Part shown: positions 24,250 to 35,356 of the stretch, in pieces
Position numbering within the stretch: position 1 is the stretch's first letter
Layout of the letters: every line of letters starts with the position of its first letter
Assembly (NCBI GenBank): GCA_963693305.1
Contig: OY855903.1
Location: forward strand, 37,527,751 to 37,591,750
Direction of reading: 5' to 3'
Source of the DNA: Meandrina meandrites
Lineage: Eukaryota; Cnidaria; Anthozoa; Scleractinia; Meandrinidae
Length of the DNA: 64,000 nt
Notes under the pieces: model-generated
Database searches by the model: none
Told to the model about the DNA's origin: nothing
The model's input: only the letters and a program-made list of their open reading frames with translations
Position numbers and translations under genes: made by a program

Positions 24250-24378
24250 ATAGACCAGAATCATTTTTATGCTTATATTATATTTTAATTTAAACAGTGT
24301 CCCCGATTAGTAAGTTTATGGCTAGCTAGAAGACTAGATACTTAAATAAAGTTATTATTATTATTATTATTATTATTG
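24250..24378 (+). mobile_element. 3' end of a CR1/Rex-like LINE
   Basis: A short plus-strand stretch ends 'cttaaataaagttattatt', followed by an (ATT)n microsatellite tail. Terminal microsatellites after an AATAAA-like signal are typical of 5'-truncated CR1/L2-group LINE copies. No RT part remains. Confidence 0.6.
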
Positions 24379-24868
24379 ATATCTCTTTCAAACTCACAAC
24401 AACCAGGCACCAATGTCTGCCATGGTTAATGGTGCTAGAATGACCGCTGAATTCAGCATGTTCTAATAGAGTTGGTGAAACGTGTACTGCTGGAGTTGCA
24501 AATCACACCCTGGTTCTGTGGCATAAGGAGAAGGGGAAGTGGCTTGTTTGATGTAGGTATGTGGAGTGAAGGAACCTAATCCTTGTGACATATCCAGCAC
24601 ATGGTCATCACAAACATCCTGTTCATGGAATAAAAAATAGGCTTGTCGGTAAATAGCCTCAAATGCATTGCACTTTTTGATGTGTGTATCATCTGCATAA
24701 ACTGATCAACTGTATATTAAACCATTGATTTCTCAGTATTTGCTTGAATAATGGGGAATTTTTGTTATCAAAACTGATTGGATTATTCCCAGGTTGCTCA
24801 TTTGAGGGGAAGGGGGAAGGTACTCATTAATAGATAAATTATTGTGCAGCACATATGTGATAGTTTCC

Positions 24869-25190
24869 CTGAATAATTGAATTAGCGACAAACTAATATC
24901 GAGTCTTGAAATAGACTACCTCAAAAGTGTACATTTGCTTACTTGTGCCCAGGACAGGCATAGATGTAAAAGCCTGTTAGGAATTCTGTTAAATGCCATA
25001 AAACATTCCATGACTTTTAAATCGTGGCCTGACTAATTCAATTAGTGACAAACTAATATGAAGGCTTGAAATAGACTGCCTCAAAAGTGTACGTGTACTT
25101 ACCTGTACCCAGGACAGGCACATAGGTAAAAGCCTGTTAGTAAGTCTATGAAATGCCATGAAACGTTCCAGGACTTTTATATCGTGGCCT
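24869..25190. repeat. Tandem dimer, 160-bp unit
   Basis: The unit starting 'ctgaataattgaattag' at 24869 recurs at 25029 with an exact 160-bp offset and only scattered substitutions, ending 'atcgtggcct'. It has no coding capacity. Confidence 0.9.
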
Positions 25191-25396
25191 GGACTACAAC
25201 TGGGATCTTAAAAATAAAAGAATGAATAATTAATTAAATTGTGTGCAATATGCACTGGGCAGAGAGTCACAAACTTGAAGGACCTGAGAAAACAGTCACT
25301 GGCAGTGGCAGGATGCAACCATGTCACATTTCAACACAATCGCACCACAAGAACAGGTCAGCGGGACTAAGTAAGAGTCCAAAATCAATATATTTA

Positions 25397-25885
25397 TCAG
25401 CCCAGATTTTGTTTCAGTTTGTCTGGAAGGCATCCCAAGCTAATGGCAATACTGCAGAAAGTGCCACCTTGACAGAAGGTGGCAGGCTTGTGGCCATCTA
25501 AAGAAGTGCTAATTGTCACACCTGAAAGGCTTGTGATGGACTCTACTTCACTGTTTGTAACAGCTGTTACTTGGGTGGAGTTGCTTGCTCTCTTCGATGA
25601 AAAACTTGGTATTGCTGAAATACCCACTGCCTGTAATCCCTGGATAAGGGAAGCCCTAATGGTGGTGGCCAGGAATGAGATATTCAAAGAGCCAGAGCTG
25701 ACTGGATTGTTGTTGGATGGAGTAGTATGTGGCAGGGGCAGAGACATAGTTCTGCTTCCCAGAGCATTTGAAGCTGGCACTTCAATGGCTTCTGATAGCA
25801 CTGCAGCCAGTTGAGCTGTATTCTGCCTGCAATGCTTTGCTATCATGGAAGACCGAGTGGTGAACATGCGCTTCTTGGGAGGCAT
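25397..25885 (-). pseudogene. Gag-like N-terminal ORF of a retroelement (possibly DIRS-type)
   Basis: The 162-codon frame starts 'MPPKKRMFTTRSSMIAKH'. It has a low-complexity Ser/Thr/Pro middle, then a block 'VTISTSLDGHKPATFCQGG' and the end 'CLPDKLKQNLG'. A second, diverged copy of the last 90 residues lies at 32,581-32,334 and continues into 'YQYFDFGFLLSPTN'. The 'LPxKLKxxI...YxDFxxLL' end resembles the gag-like part of cnidarian tyrosine-recombinase (DIRS/Ngaro) elements as I remember them. Downstream parts are missing. The family assignment is uncertain. Confidence 0.45.
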
Positions 25886-26072
25886 ACTTAGTTAAGATTA
25901 AAGCAAAGTAATAGATGTGTTGATAGGTTAACTGGCAAAAACTTAATCGTTGTCTCCTACCAAAATAAAAATTAATGGCGTGACTGAGAAAGATGCTGTG
26001 AAGTAAGAAAGGGTAAACAAGTGTAGGAATACGAACCCCACAAATGCACAGCAAATGGGAATAGCTGAACAA
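25681..26072. repeat. 392-bp duplicated segment, copy 1
   Basis: This segment matches 26905-27296 without gaps at a constant offset of 1,224 bp, with about eight substitutions. It contains the start of the gag-like frame and its upstream sequence. Right after copy 1, 26,073-26,240 is a purine-rich stretch of repeated 'agagaacagca/gggaacggca' units that copy 2 lacks. Confidence 0.92.
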
Positions 26073-26483
26073 CAAAAGAGAGAACAGGAAAGAGATTAAC
26101 AACGGGAATGGAGGAAAAACTACTGAAGAGAACAGCAAGCGAGAGTGAGAACGGCAATGGGAAATATGGAGGAACAGTAGGGAAGAGCAGCGTGAAGCTC
26201 ACAGGGAACGGCAACAAGAAATGATACGGACAAAGATAGCCAACATAATTTGGTGGCTTAATTGACAATTTTAAAACAAAGTTGGGCACACACGCAAGAA
26301 GTAGCTCCTACGCATTTTATAGCTTGTGTGATCAAACAACAAATAAGGCAGGGAGTTAACAAAATTGCACTTGTGAGAAAATGCTTTAAACACCTAGATG
26401 AAGCCTTCTGTATTCCATACTGGAATAATAAATGTTGGTAGGTAGTTTTTACTAACATAATTACAATGTCACTTGAAACACCA

Positions 26484-26708
26484 TCAATGACTGACCAAGT
26501 TGTAGTTTTCCTTTAGGAATTGCACCAAATTCACTCTCAGTTCTTCATGTGAAATTTCTATTCCATTCACAATTTGAAGTTGCTCCACCAGTGCATAGAA
26601 CAGACAATTGTCCAATCCTTGATTTTCAGAAATTAAGAGTCCTTTATGTGATGCAATCCTTTGCAATTCCTCAGGCCTCTGCAACTTGTCTGAACCATAA
26701 TAGCACAT
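26484..26708 (-). pseudogene. OTU-type cysteine protease fragment
   Basis: The frame reads 'NQGLDNCLFYALVEQLQ' and 'ISHEELRVNLVQFLKEN'. This is the Cys box of OTU deubiquitinases followed by the usual helix (S-H-x-x-L-R). The canonical form is D-G-N-C. Here the Cys is kept, but the residue three before it is Leu, so the catalytic Asp may be lost. A neighbouring minus-strand stretch (26,797-26,850) ends at a CAG|GTATAA donor-like site. OTU domains occur in host genes and in some transposons (for example Helitrons and certain LTR elements), so the origin is open. Confidence 0.6.
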
Positions 26709-26904
26709 TTCTAGCAGATAATACAGAATTGACTGTCTCTAAATTACTAAGCAACATTATAGGAATTTATACCTGGAAATCTTCTTGCCTCGTGCGCCTG
26801 CTCGCATGAATTTCATCGTCTTTCTCTTGCTCTATTTCTGTTTCTTTCCCTTTGTTAATCTGTAAGATAGAATCAAAGAGAGAAAATGATTCTGGACCCT
26901 TACA

Positions 26905-27296
26905 TATCCAAAGAGCCAGAGCTGACTGGATTGTTGTTGGATGGAGTGGTATGTGGCAGGGGCAGAGACATAGTTCTGCTTCCCAGAGTATTTGAAGGTG
27001 GCACTTCGATGGCTTCTGATAGCACTGCAGCCAGTTGAGCTGTATTCTGCCTGTAATGCTTTGCTATCATGGAAGACCGAGTGGTGAACATGCGCTTCTT
27101 GGGAGGCATACTTAGTTAAGATTAAAGCAAAGTAATAGATGTGTTGATAGGTTAACTGGCAAAAACTTAATCGTTGTCTCCTACCAAAATAAAAATTAAT
27201 GGCGTGACTGAGAAAGATGCTGTGAAGTAAGAAAGGGTAAACAAGTGTAGGAATACGAACCCCACAAATGCACAGCAAATGGGAATAACTGAACAA
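26905..27296. repeat. 392-bp duplicated segment, copy 2
   Basis: Near-identical to 25681-26072. Copy 2 keeps the gag-like start (MPPKKRMFTTRSSM at 27109) but leaves the homology at 'TCTTTGGATAT|GTAAGG', a sequence that resembles a splice donor. Beyond both edges the two copies are unrelated. Confidence 0.92.
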
Positions 27297-28352
27297 TGTG
27301 ATTACCAACAAACACATGGACAACAGAGGACCACAGTAATAATCACGAGAATTAAAGGACTCATTCGTTCCTATGTTCAGTCTGAGTATGTTGAGCACAC
27401 TATCTGAAAAAGGCTGCAAAAAAACACACTAATTACACCTGACCTGTTGGTTATGGGTCCTGGCTAATAAGTAAAAAGTGAAGGAACCACAGCCCTGGCA
27501 AGCTGAGTGCGAGTGGCCCACATAAGCACCATTGATACACCCAATAAAGCCCACTTGTGGGCCTGATAGGGGCAATGTATACCACACATCAGTAGAATAT
27601 TCCACTTGTACAACTCATTTTGCAAAGGAAAAAGTAAGTTTTAGGCTCAAAGTGTCAAATCACGACTAAAAAGGGGGAGGGCTGCTCAGGCGCCATTGAG
27701 GAAGGACAGAGACTTCAACACCACCCCTCTTAAGCTCTTATAAAGTTTAAGAAATCCAAAAGTATTTAAATGAACGTCGTCCTTGAGGTTAATGTCACTA
27801 CTCAGGTTCCCAAAAACCAATGTGTCACCAATGGAAACAAAATGGTAAGGGCTTGAGAACTGTCTTTAAGTACTTGTGTAGCTTCAGTATCCTAGAGTTA
27901 AAATCAAGCATTTTTTGGGGTGGAACTGTGCTTTATAACTCAACAGACCCCAATGACTCAAACACCACATTTCTGCTGGAGAATGATAATGACTTTGTTG
28001 AGTGCAAAACCAACAGATTCAGGGGGTAAAGAGGTGAGATTATTGGTACCCAATTCAAGAATTACAATGTCAGACTTAGATTTCCACATAATGAGATCAA
28101 ATTTCTTTAAAAAATGAACTTAAATAAGGAACAAAAGAGTGACTTCCCATTGCAACACGTGGTGCTGTCATTGTAGGACAATTCTGAAAAGGTAACATGA
28201 CAAAAACAAAACTAAAACAAGAATAACAATCTCCAGCTGAATGCTTTCTAAAAAGGAAATCACTATGCGGAATAGTAAAAGCCACTTGCCTGAGTGTAAA
28301 GTTGAATTGAACCTTTGGGCAGCTAAGAACAGTGGCGTTTGCACGAAGGCAG
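27297..28352. other. No recognisable gene
   Basis: The plus- and minus-strand frames (27820-28117, 28525-28097) are short and low in information. No repeat structure stands out. Confidence 0.4.
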
Positions 28353-28620
28353 CTAGGAGCTAAGAGAGGACCTCTTATTTGTGATGCACCTTGATACAGG
28401 AATTTGATGCACTCTCCAAGTGTAAGTGGAAGAGAAAATGTGGGGGCAGACAAGCAGATGCTGAGCCAATTCACACTGGTAGGCACGGAAAATGCATTCA
28501 CAGCCTTTGAAAGGGCCTTCCACAACCTTCATACCACAGTGGGGAAGGTCATTCTCCAAATCAGATGTGGGGCCAGTCCAGTTTATCTTATGAGTGAGGC
28601 AAGTCTCCATACTTGAAGGC
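28353..28620 (-). pseudogene. TRAF-type zinc-finger fragment
   Basis: The text 'CLTHKINWTGPTSDLENDL' followed by 'HCGMKVVEGPFKGCECIF' and 'CELAQHLLVCPH' follows the TRAF-type zinc finger pattern (C-x-W-x-G-x-L-x-D-L-E-x-H-L-x-x-C and V-x-C-P-x-x-G-C). The usual Cys in 'VxCPF' is Gly here, and the His of the first finger is Asp, so metal binding is probably impaired. It is likely one exon or a pseudogene piece of a TRAF- or RING-type E3 ligase. Confidence 0.55.
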
Positions 28621-28856
28621 CTTATTCTGGGCGTCTACTCCATCCATAGTTTGTATCTACAATGTTGAGTGCTTGCCGTTTTTTCATGCATTTTTCACTT
28701 TTATTACTAATACAAATTGCCAATGGTTGAGGTCACACTTAGCAGTTTACTACGGTAAAAACCCTTAACTATGATATGAAAAAGGTAAACAAAGTTTACC
28801 ATGGTAAAACGCATTAACTGACTTTTACACTTCCCAGACAGTTCCTTGCCACAATA

Positions 28857-30139
28857 GTGCTACTCAAGTGTCGAGTTGATGACAGACAGGAATTTTTCGA
28901 GTTCCTCGATCGATCGCGTGAGTCTTACCTGAACAACTTAATTTTTTGTGACTGCGCCATGGATCATGAACGTATTGTAGCCTCGATTGTGGCTCTTTTG
29001 TTTCTTATCATTGCAATCCATGAAGCTCGGAGATTTAGATTTCTGGCTCTTTATTTTGTATTTGAAAGGAGGCAATGTGATCTCACCAATGCTCTTCTCG
29101 CGACCAGAATTAAGAGATTGCAAGAGCGAAGAAGGAGAGGAGCTTTAGCAAGACGGAGGCGAGTGGCCTTGGTATATCTGACACTGCAAGGATAAGAAGA
29201 CATTTGACTACATTTGTCAATTGGTTGGGCCATACCTTTCAAGGCAAAACACACGTTTAAGAAAAGCTATTCCTTTTAACAAATGCGTCGGTATTGCTTT
29301 GTGGAGACTGGGAACTGGAAACTCTTACAGAACCACTGGAATAATGTTTGGACAAGGAAATTCTGCTGTAATCAAAATATGCGAGGATTTTATGGGAACA
29401 TTAATTCGTCACAAGAATGAATTTATCAAATTCCCAGAAGATACTTGAGATTTTGCACAGGCTATAAGGAAAATGGAAGATATCGCTGGCTTTCCAAATG
29501 CAGTTGGAGCAATAGACAGTTCCACATTTCAATTAAAGCACCTCGCGTTAACCATGAGGACTACTTTAACAGGAAGCAAAACTACTCCATTAATCTTCAA
29601 GGTGTAGTGGTTGCTGATGGAAAGTTTATTGATGTTAGCACTGGATGGCCTGGGAGTATTCATGACGCACGAGTTTTGCGACTTAGCACACTGTACAGGA
29701 GAGCTGAAAATGATGTTATTCTTACTGAACCAGTTAGACATATCAGTGGTGTATCAGCGCGACCCCTACTGATTGGCAACTCTGTTTACCCTTTGCTACC
29801 TTGGCTTGTTGGCCCCTATCCTCATTCTAGAAACCTAAATCGCATCCAATGCAAGTTTAATAAGATCTTAAACAAGACGAGAGTAATCGTTGAAAGAGCA
29901 TTTTGCAACTAAAATGTTGATGGCACTGTTTGCTCAAGCCATTAGAGGAAAACACTCCTAAAGTTCTGTTCACAATAATTTCTTGCTGTATTTTACACAA
30001 CATTTGCATTTTGCGCGGCGATGAGCTAGATGGTAGCGATTATTCAAGCGATGATGATGAAGATGATGATAATCCACCTGCTGCCTTTGGACAGGGGCGA
30101 ATCATTCGGCAAGCAATTACTGCTTTTCTTGCTTCTTGA
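28857..30139 (+). pseudogene. Harbinger transposase (DDE_Tnp_4), frameshifted
   Basis: The N-terminal part (28,960-29,195) has 'FERRQCDLTNALLATRIKRL' and an Arg-rich run. 29,221-29,448 carries the helix-turn-helix-like 'NKCVGIALWRLGTGNSYRTT'. The catalytic core follows: 'VGAIDSS' (first Asp, read in the frame of 29,446), 'VVADGKFIDVSTGWPGSIHD' and 'IGNSVYPLLPWL', ending with 'VERAFCN' (catalytic Glu region). The family norm 'GDSAYPL' is 'GNSVYPL' here. At least three frame changes and an in-frame TGA (29,446) break it. The C-terminus 'DDDEDDDNPPAAFGQG' is acidic. It cannot make a full protein. Confidence 0.88.
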
Positions 30140-30917
30140 ATTTGTATTTGTGTAGCGAACAAAAGTTAGACTGGATTTTATGGGTTTTATGTTATTACAT
30201 TACTTGTGCTGGTTGATTTACAAAAAAACACACTCAACATTTAGCTTTTAAATGCTGTATATTTATTTCTGCATGGAGTAAAGACATTCCTGAATTATAA
30301 AGTAAACTTCATCTTAAAGTTAACTGTAAAAGTAATACTCGTGAGCAACTTATTAAAAGCAAAATTCAAAACTTGAGTATAATCAGCTAGACAAAATTTT
30401 AACGCTTGATAAACACAAACATATAAAATCCAGCGAAGCGTGACTAAATCATCCTCATATTAAATTTGGCGGGCACATTTTTTAGTCGTAGCCTGCTCAT
30501 ACCTGCAACATGTATCAATTTGCGTCTTTCACAAACAAGAACTGAACAATTACCACAAAGAAAAACTTTTACAGAAGTTTTTTTTCTACTTCAAGATTTC
30601 ACCAAGTTCCTGGATTGCACCAAGAACTAACTCTTGGGTGCAGTTATCTGACTCCCTCAGGTAATCAAATAACTGTTTTTTTTTTCTTCCTCGTTCTTCT
30701 TCAAGGCCTCAGTTTGCGCTTTAATGAGCTCTGCATACACATCATCATCTTCTTGCTCTTCATCTAATTTCGCTCTCTTCTCGCGCTTTTGTGACTGTTT
30801 GGATTTGTTCTTGTTTTTGGAATTTGACTGTCCCCTGCCCTTTTTCTTGAAAAATAGGCTTTCTGCCTTTTTCTAATCCTCGTCAGTTTTGTCATCCTGG
30901 TCATCAACTTGCTTACT

Positions 30918-31490
30918 TCATTTGCCTTTATGCTGCCCTGGACCATTTCCCTTCTTCCTTAAATTCTTGGACCTAGAGATGGCAGTTGAAAGGCTTGATT
31001 CCTCGCCAAGGAGGGACTCATTGCTACTTTCGTCTGGTTCGACCGATGGAACAGTAGTGCTAGCGCTACTTCCTGAGGCACTGATGGAGGAGTTTGGACT
31101 GGGAAAAGGAGTGGACGTAACTGACTGTGAGGTTCCGGCCTCTACAAAGTACTTCGGGCTCACGGAATCCCTTGTTCTCCAAATCTGATCCAGGTCGTCA
31201 AATTGAGGGAAAGACTTCATGTCCTCACTGCCCTCTCCAGTCATTTTTCTCTTGTCCTTCACAGCCTTGTACTTCTTGTTTAAGTTGTTAATCTTGTCAC
31301 AGCATTTCTTTGCTGACTTGTCACAGGTAATGTCCATTTCCTTGCACTCGGCAACAAGCCTTTCCGCTATTCGTTCCCACATTGGTTCAAGGCTCCTTCT
31401 ACTGTCTCTGTTTTGCCATTCCTCGCCAAAGATGGCGACGAGGAGCTTCACCTCTCCTTCGGTCCAGTGATTGCGTTACTGCTCCTCGCC
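30918..31490 (-). CDS. Myb/SANT-like accessory protein of the Harbinger element
   Basis: The frame reads through 'HWTEGEVKLLVAIFGEEW' and 'MWERIAERLVAE', the trihelix/Myb-SANT fold with its first Trp, and continues 'CCDKINNLNKKYKAVKDKR'. A Ser/Pro/Thr-rich linker and a basic tail (SKNLRKKGNGPGQHKGK) follow. In Harbinger elements this second protein binds the ends and helps the transposase enter the nucleus. No stop breaks the domain. Its first exon or start codon is not obvious: the 'WTEGE' coding extends above any ATG I can see, so the 5' boundary is approximate. A Lys/Arg-rich stretch at 30,946-30,764 in another frame may be its original C-terminus. Confidence 0.75.
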
Positions 31491-32333
31491 GCTAGATTTT
31501 GCCAATTTACTGGAGTAAGCTTTTTACCTGGTAGGCAAGCTTTCTCTCGGAAAAAACTCTTACTGGCGGGGGTGTTCAAATATCATCGGTGTAGGCACCG
31601 CATTCATGGGATATTGCTGCACATACCCGAAATTCGCTTCTGGAAAATGCAAGTTTTCTCTCCCAAACAGATACGGTCCCTGAGGCCTTTGATCCATCTC
31701 GTCTGATGAAAAACTGCGGGATTGGGGAACTCTAAAATACAAGTGAAATGACATATAAGATTTCAAAAAGACGCTTTGAACTCGAGAATCATTCGCGTAT
31801 TTTGTCGTAGCTTAAATGCGGAAAATGGCTGTTTTTAAATTAGCTTTCATCGATTTCTGAATGAACAGATTCATTCTTATTCTTCACGAAATTATAGTTG
31901 TACTTCACAAAAAAAATGACAATTACTCACTGAGAATTGCGCGAAAAGTTGTCTGACATGGCAAAGAACGTTCCAAAGTCGCAAAAATCCACTGAACTGA
32001 CTGAAGCTAAGATTGTGCGTGTAGGAGATCAAAAGCACATGTATATAAAGTGGGCGCACGCAATATTCAGGAAAGTCGCGAAATGCTTCTCAAAATTCAC
32101 GACAAGATGTCACTAAATAAAGTTGAGATAAACGCGCGATAAACCATGCTTTTTCAGATGGTTTTACTATAGTAAACTTCACCTTCATCCTACTGCCATT
32201 GCTGCTAACGCAACAGACAAGACGTGCGTTTACTATGGTAAAGTGAGAAAAGCCGGTCACATTGCAAAACCTATTTACCATGGTAAACTTTCTTTTACTA
32301 TAGTAAAAAAACTCAAGTGTGACCTCAACCAAT

Positions 32334-32581
32334 ATCGCTGTATGAGGATATATAATACTTGTTTGGCTCCAGGTTAGTTGGACTAAGTAAGAACCCAAAA
32401 TCAAAATATTGATACGCCCAGTTTTCATCTGGAACGAATGACCCCAAGCTTATGGTGATACCCCAGAAAGTGCCACCTTGACAGAATGTTGCAGGCTTGT
32501 GGCCATCTAAAGAAGTGCTAATTGTCACACCTGAAAGGCCTTTGATGGACTCCACTTTACTGTTTGTAACAGCTGTCACTT
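32334..32581 (-). pseudogene. Gag-like relic, copy 2, trapped between two DNA transposons
   Basis: Similar to the frame at 25,397-25,600: 'VTAVTNSKVESIKGLSGVTI' and 'DGHKPATFCQGGTF' are shared. It extends further, with 'YQYFDFGFLLSPTNLEPNKY'. The left edge is cut by the Harbinger element (AAT duplication) and the right edge by the 2.7-kb TIR element (9-bp duplication). The upstream residues 'NSTQVT' reappear beyond that element at about 35,300-35,320. Confidence 0.6.
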
Positions 32582-33794
32582 CAATCTCGTTCCCAGAGTC
32601 CACGGGCTCCACGGTCAGCGGATGGTTGCCCAGGTGAAACTCTGGGGAAATGGAATTTTTTACCCCAGAAATCTGGGGTTCTGGTTGTTGTGTGCATGCT
32701 TTGCTACAAAAACGGAAGTGAAAAATTGGAAAAAAACCGAAGGCTCAGGAGTCAGAGGAAAATATTCAGAACTTCACTCTCTCGATATTCAACCCGTAAA
32801 GTCAGGTGGATCAACGCTTTTATGGGTGATCTAAAGGCTCCTTTGAAGAAAAAATAGCTCATCGGAAAAAACTGCGATAAAGCAATAGTTCTGTTTGAAA
32901 GCAAAACATGCACGTCAGATTGGTTCACAGATCGTGTAAGCTTCCAGATCTGGAGGACAAACGTAAACAAAGGGAGTCGTAATGCCAAGTTGTGGACGTA
33001 TATTGGTAGAAAACCAATATATTTTGTCTCTGGAAGAAATCTTTCGAGGAAGGCCAGTGGTCAAATCTACATTTTTTAATACATACAGCATTGTAAACAA
33101 TGGCCGTGAGAGCACGTAGCAACTGCACGCCGATCGAAAGCTCATTTTGAAAATCAAATTTTCATTGAAATGCAATCTAATAGGCAGGTAAGCAATAATG
33201 TGCCGTATTTTCCACTACAGTGGGAGACTACAGTTGCAAGATTGGTTTCACCCAAAAGATGGAATTTTGGCGGTCCGCAGCAATAACAGATGTGTATTGA
33301 TTTGGTTGTCATCCGATAACTTCTTCCACGTTTGTCATTGGTTTTACTCAAATTTATTCATTTTCCCGCTGTTGTTGTCGAAGTTCCACGGTACATTTTC
33401 GTCATGACTTAAAATCGAAAATTTCCTCTGGCATTTGTAACTCATAATAGACAATTTATCTTTGAACGAATCATTTGTAGATAAAAGTGACTGTTTAAAG
33501 CATTTATGAAATGCTGTCATTTATCAGAGAAATATGGCCTTGCATTTATGGATACAGTGTAAAAAATTGTACTTTATTTTTGCTGAAATTAAATTTAGCT
33601 ATTTGTAACACTGAGTGCTACCATGTGAATATTGGTTGAATATTGTGTTGGGTTTCTGTACATGGCCTATCCCCAACTGCATGCGGCCAGCACAGCCCAA
33701 GAAATACTGGTTGCGTGTCATAGATTGCTTGAATAGCTTGTTTTGTTACCGCATTTCTGTAGCATTAAGTGACTAGGCATATCTCTTCTTCCCC

Positions 33795-33982
33795 CTACCC
33801 CCGTGGATGGAATACTAGTCCATTGCAGGATTACTGCCAAAAGTAAATGTGTTGGAACCCATTTATATTTGAGAGTAAAGTGTCTTTCCCAGAACACAAC
33901 ACAATGACCCTGGCTGGGGCTTTAAACCCGGACCATTCAATCCGAAGTCCAGTGAGCTTACCATTATTCCACTGTGCCCCCC
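33795..33982 (-). mobile_element. tRNA-derived SINE inside the TIR element
   Basis: On the minus strand a tRNA-like head 'ggggggcacagtgg', 'ataatggtaagctcactgg' has a B box 'ggtccgggtttaaagcc'. The body follows with 'cctgcaatggactagtattcc', the same body motif as in the SINE at 7181. The two share a family-type body but differ in the head. Confidence 0.75.
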
Positions 33983-34543
33983 ATCTTGTTTGTTGTACTA
34001 CAGGTTATTTTGGCAAGACGCACAGATTTGATTTCATTGGCAGATTCACCAAAACAAATATTTGTGAAATAAACATATCTTGCAATTCAACACACTGAAA
34101 GACTCCTGAAACTACACAAGACTGTCAAGAGGTGTGGACTGGAATGGACACTACCCAGTAACTTGTACAAAACACAAAATGATAAGCAGTCAGATTGAGT
34201 GGAAAAAAAATGTCAACTTTATTCTCATGTTACAGTTAGTGGACATAGGTGTCAATTTGTTGTCATTTAGCCAACTGCAGGACCTGCAAAAATAAATTGA
34301 AATATGTCTGTGATCACAAAAGATGCTTTACGGTGTGAGTCCTTGAAGCCATTAGAAATAAATGATTGTGTAACAATTGTAATAGGGGATGATAGGACAG
34401 CACAACTCTTGGTCAAGTCTTCATTTGAGCCTAGTGGCCTAGAAGGCTGGAGTCCATCCAGGTTTCCACAGTTTTAAACAGTTGGTGGTTTGGCTGGGGT
34501 GGTGGTTAAGGGGAAATTTTAAAATAAATTGGTGTAGGAACCA

Positions 34544-34565
34544 AGAGAGAGAGAGAGAGAGAGAG
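34544..34565. repeat. (GA)n microsatellite
   Basis: A run of about eleven GA units. It has no other feature. Confidence 0.95.
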
Positions 34566-35356
34566 TTATATCTTTTCCATCTGAGACCAATATAGGTAAA
34601 CATTGTAAAGTGCAGTTTTCCAAGTAAGGACTGATGTTTGAACTTTATATCATGCACTTTCAAGGTTCAGTGTGGTTGACAATTTTTTCACATACCATTA
34701 CCAACTATCTAAAGAAATTCTCATAAAGAGTTGCATGCCCGGTTGAGATTAGGTTTACAACGTAGTCAGTTATGTGCAATATGGAAGTTTTCTTTTTCCT
34801 TTATTACAATAAACACTACATAATCAATGTCCGATAATTTTCAATATAAATATTCCTGCATAACAGCTGATAACAGCCGGCGTTGCACACAGATGCAGTC
34901 GCCGGGTTGAATTTACGCTTAGGAAAGCACCAGAATTTACCAAAAATCGGAGTTTTATAAAAAACACGTCAGACGTGATTTCCAGCTCCTCGATCGAAGA
35001 AAATACTATTAAAAAAATGGGTGAATACCAAAATCTAAAGCTAGTTTTTACCTTCCTTGAAAACGAAACGGGAAATGGCATCATAAATCGCGGTTTAAGG
35101 CCAAGATACTGCAAAACACAAACAAACAAACTCCAAAAATCTCGGCAAAATGGCCGCTAAAGCTTTCATAAACAACTTCCGGAAATACGTCTGAGTTTGA
35201 AGGCTATTGTATTGAAACAGCCAATCAAAAAAGTTTCACCCGGCGACTAAACTGCTGACCGTGGAGCCTTTGGACTCTGGGAACGAGATTGCTGTCACTT
35301 GGGTTGAGTTGCTTACAATAATACATTTTAGTCAGAAACGGAGAAATGCAGCTTAC

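Larger units (their letters stand above)
28725..32330 (+). mobile_element. PIF/Harbinger DNA transposon (3,606 bp) with AAT duplication
   Basis: The TIR 'ggttgaggtcacactt' opens at 28725 and its exact complement closes at 32330. 'aat' lies outside both ends (28722-28724, 32331-32333); 3-bp duplications are usual for this superfamily. Subterminal 'tttaccatggtaaa' and 'tttactatagtaaa' palindromes occur at both ends and could be binding sites. Inside are a transposase on the plus strand and a Myb/SANT-like gene on the minus strand, the usual two-gene convergent set. The transposase is broken. Confidence 0.9.
32582..35291. mobile_element. TIR DNA transposon, 2,710 bp, with perfect 9-bp duplication, no transposase
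   Basis: The TIR 'caatctcgttcccagagtcc' at 32582 has an exact complement ending at 35291. Similarity continues through 'ggctccacggtcagc' to about 55 bp with small gaps. The 9-mer 'ctgtcactt' lies outside both ends (32573-32581, 35292-35300). The duplication length points to the Mutator-like group. I find no transposase inside; it holds a SINE and a (GA)n run. It is therefore probably a non-autonomous derivative. Confidence 0.88.

Noticed and set aside
26832..27419. 195-codon minus-strand frame
   Set aside because: It crosses the 392-bp duplication in a different frame from the gag-like ORF. The same peptide appears partly at 25,782-26,138 for that reason. No domain is seen.
34439..34663. 74-codon minus-strand frame with SLSLSLSW
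   Set aside because: The run comes from the (GA)n microsatellite; not a gene.
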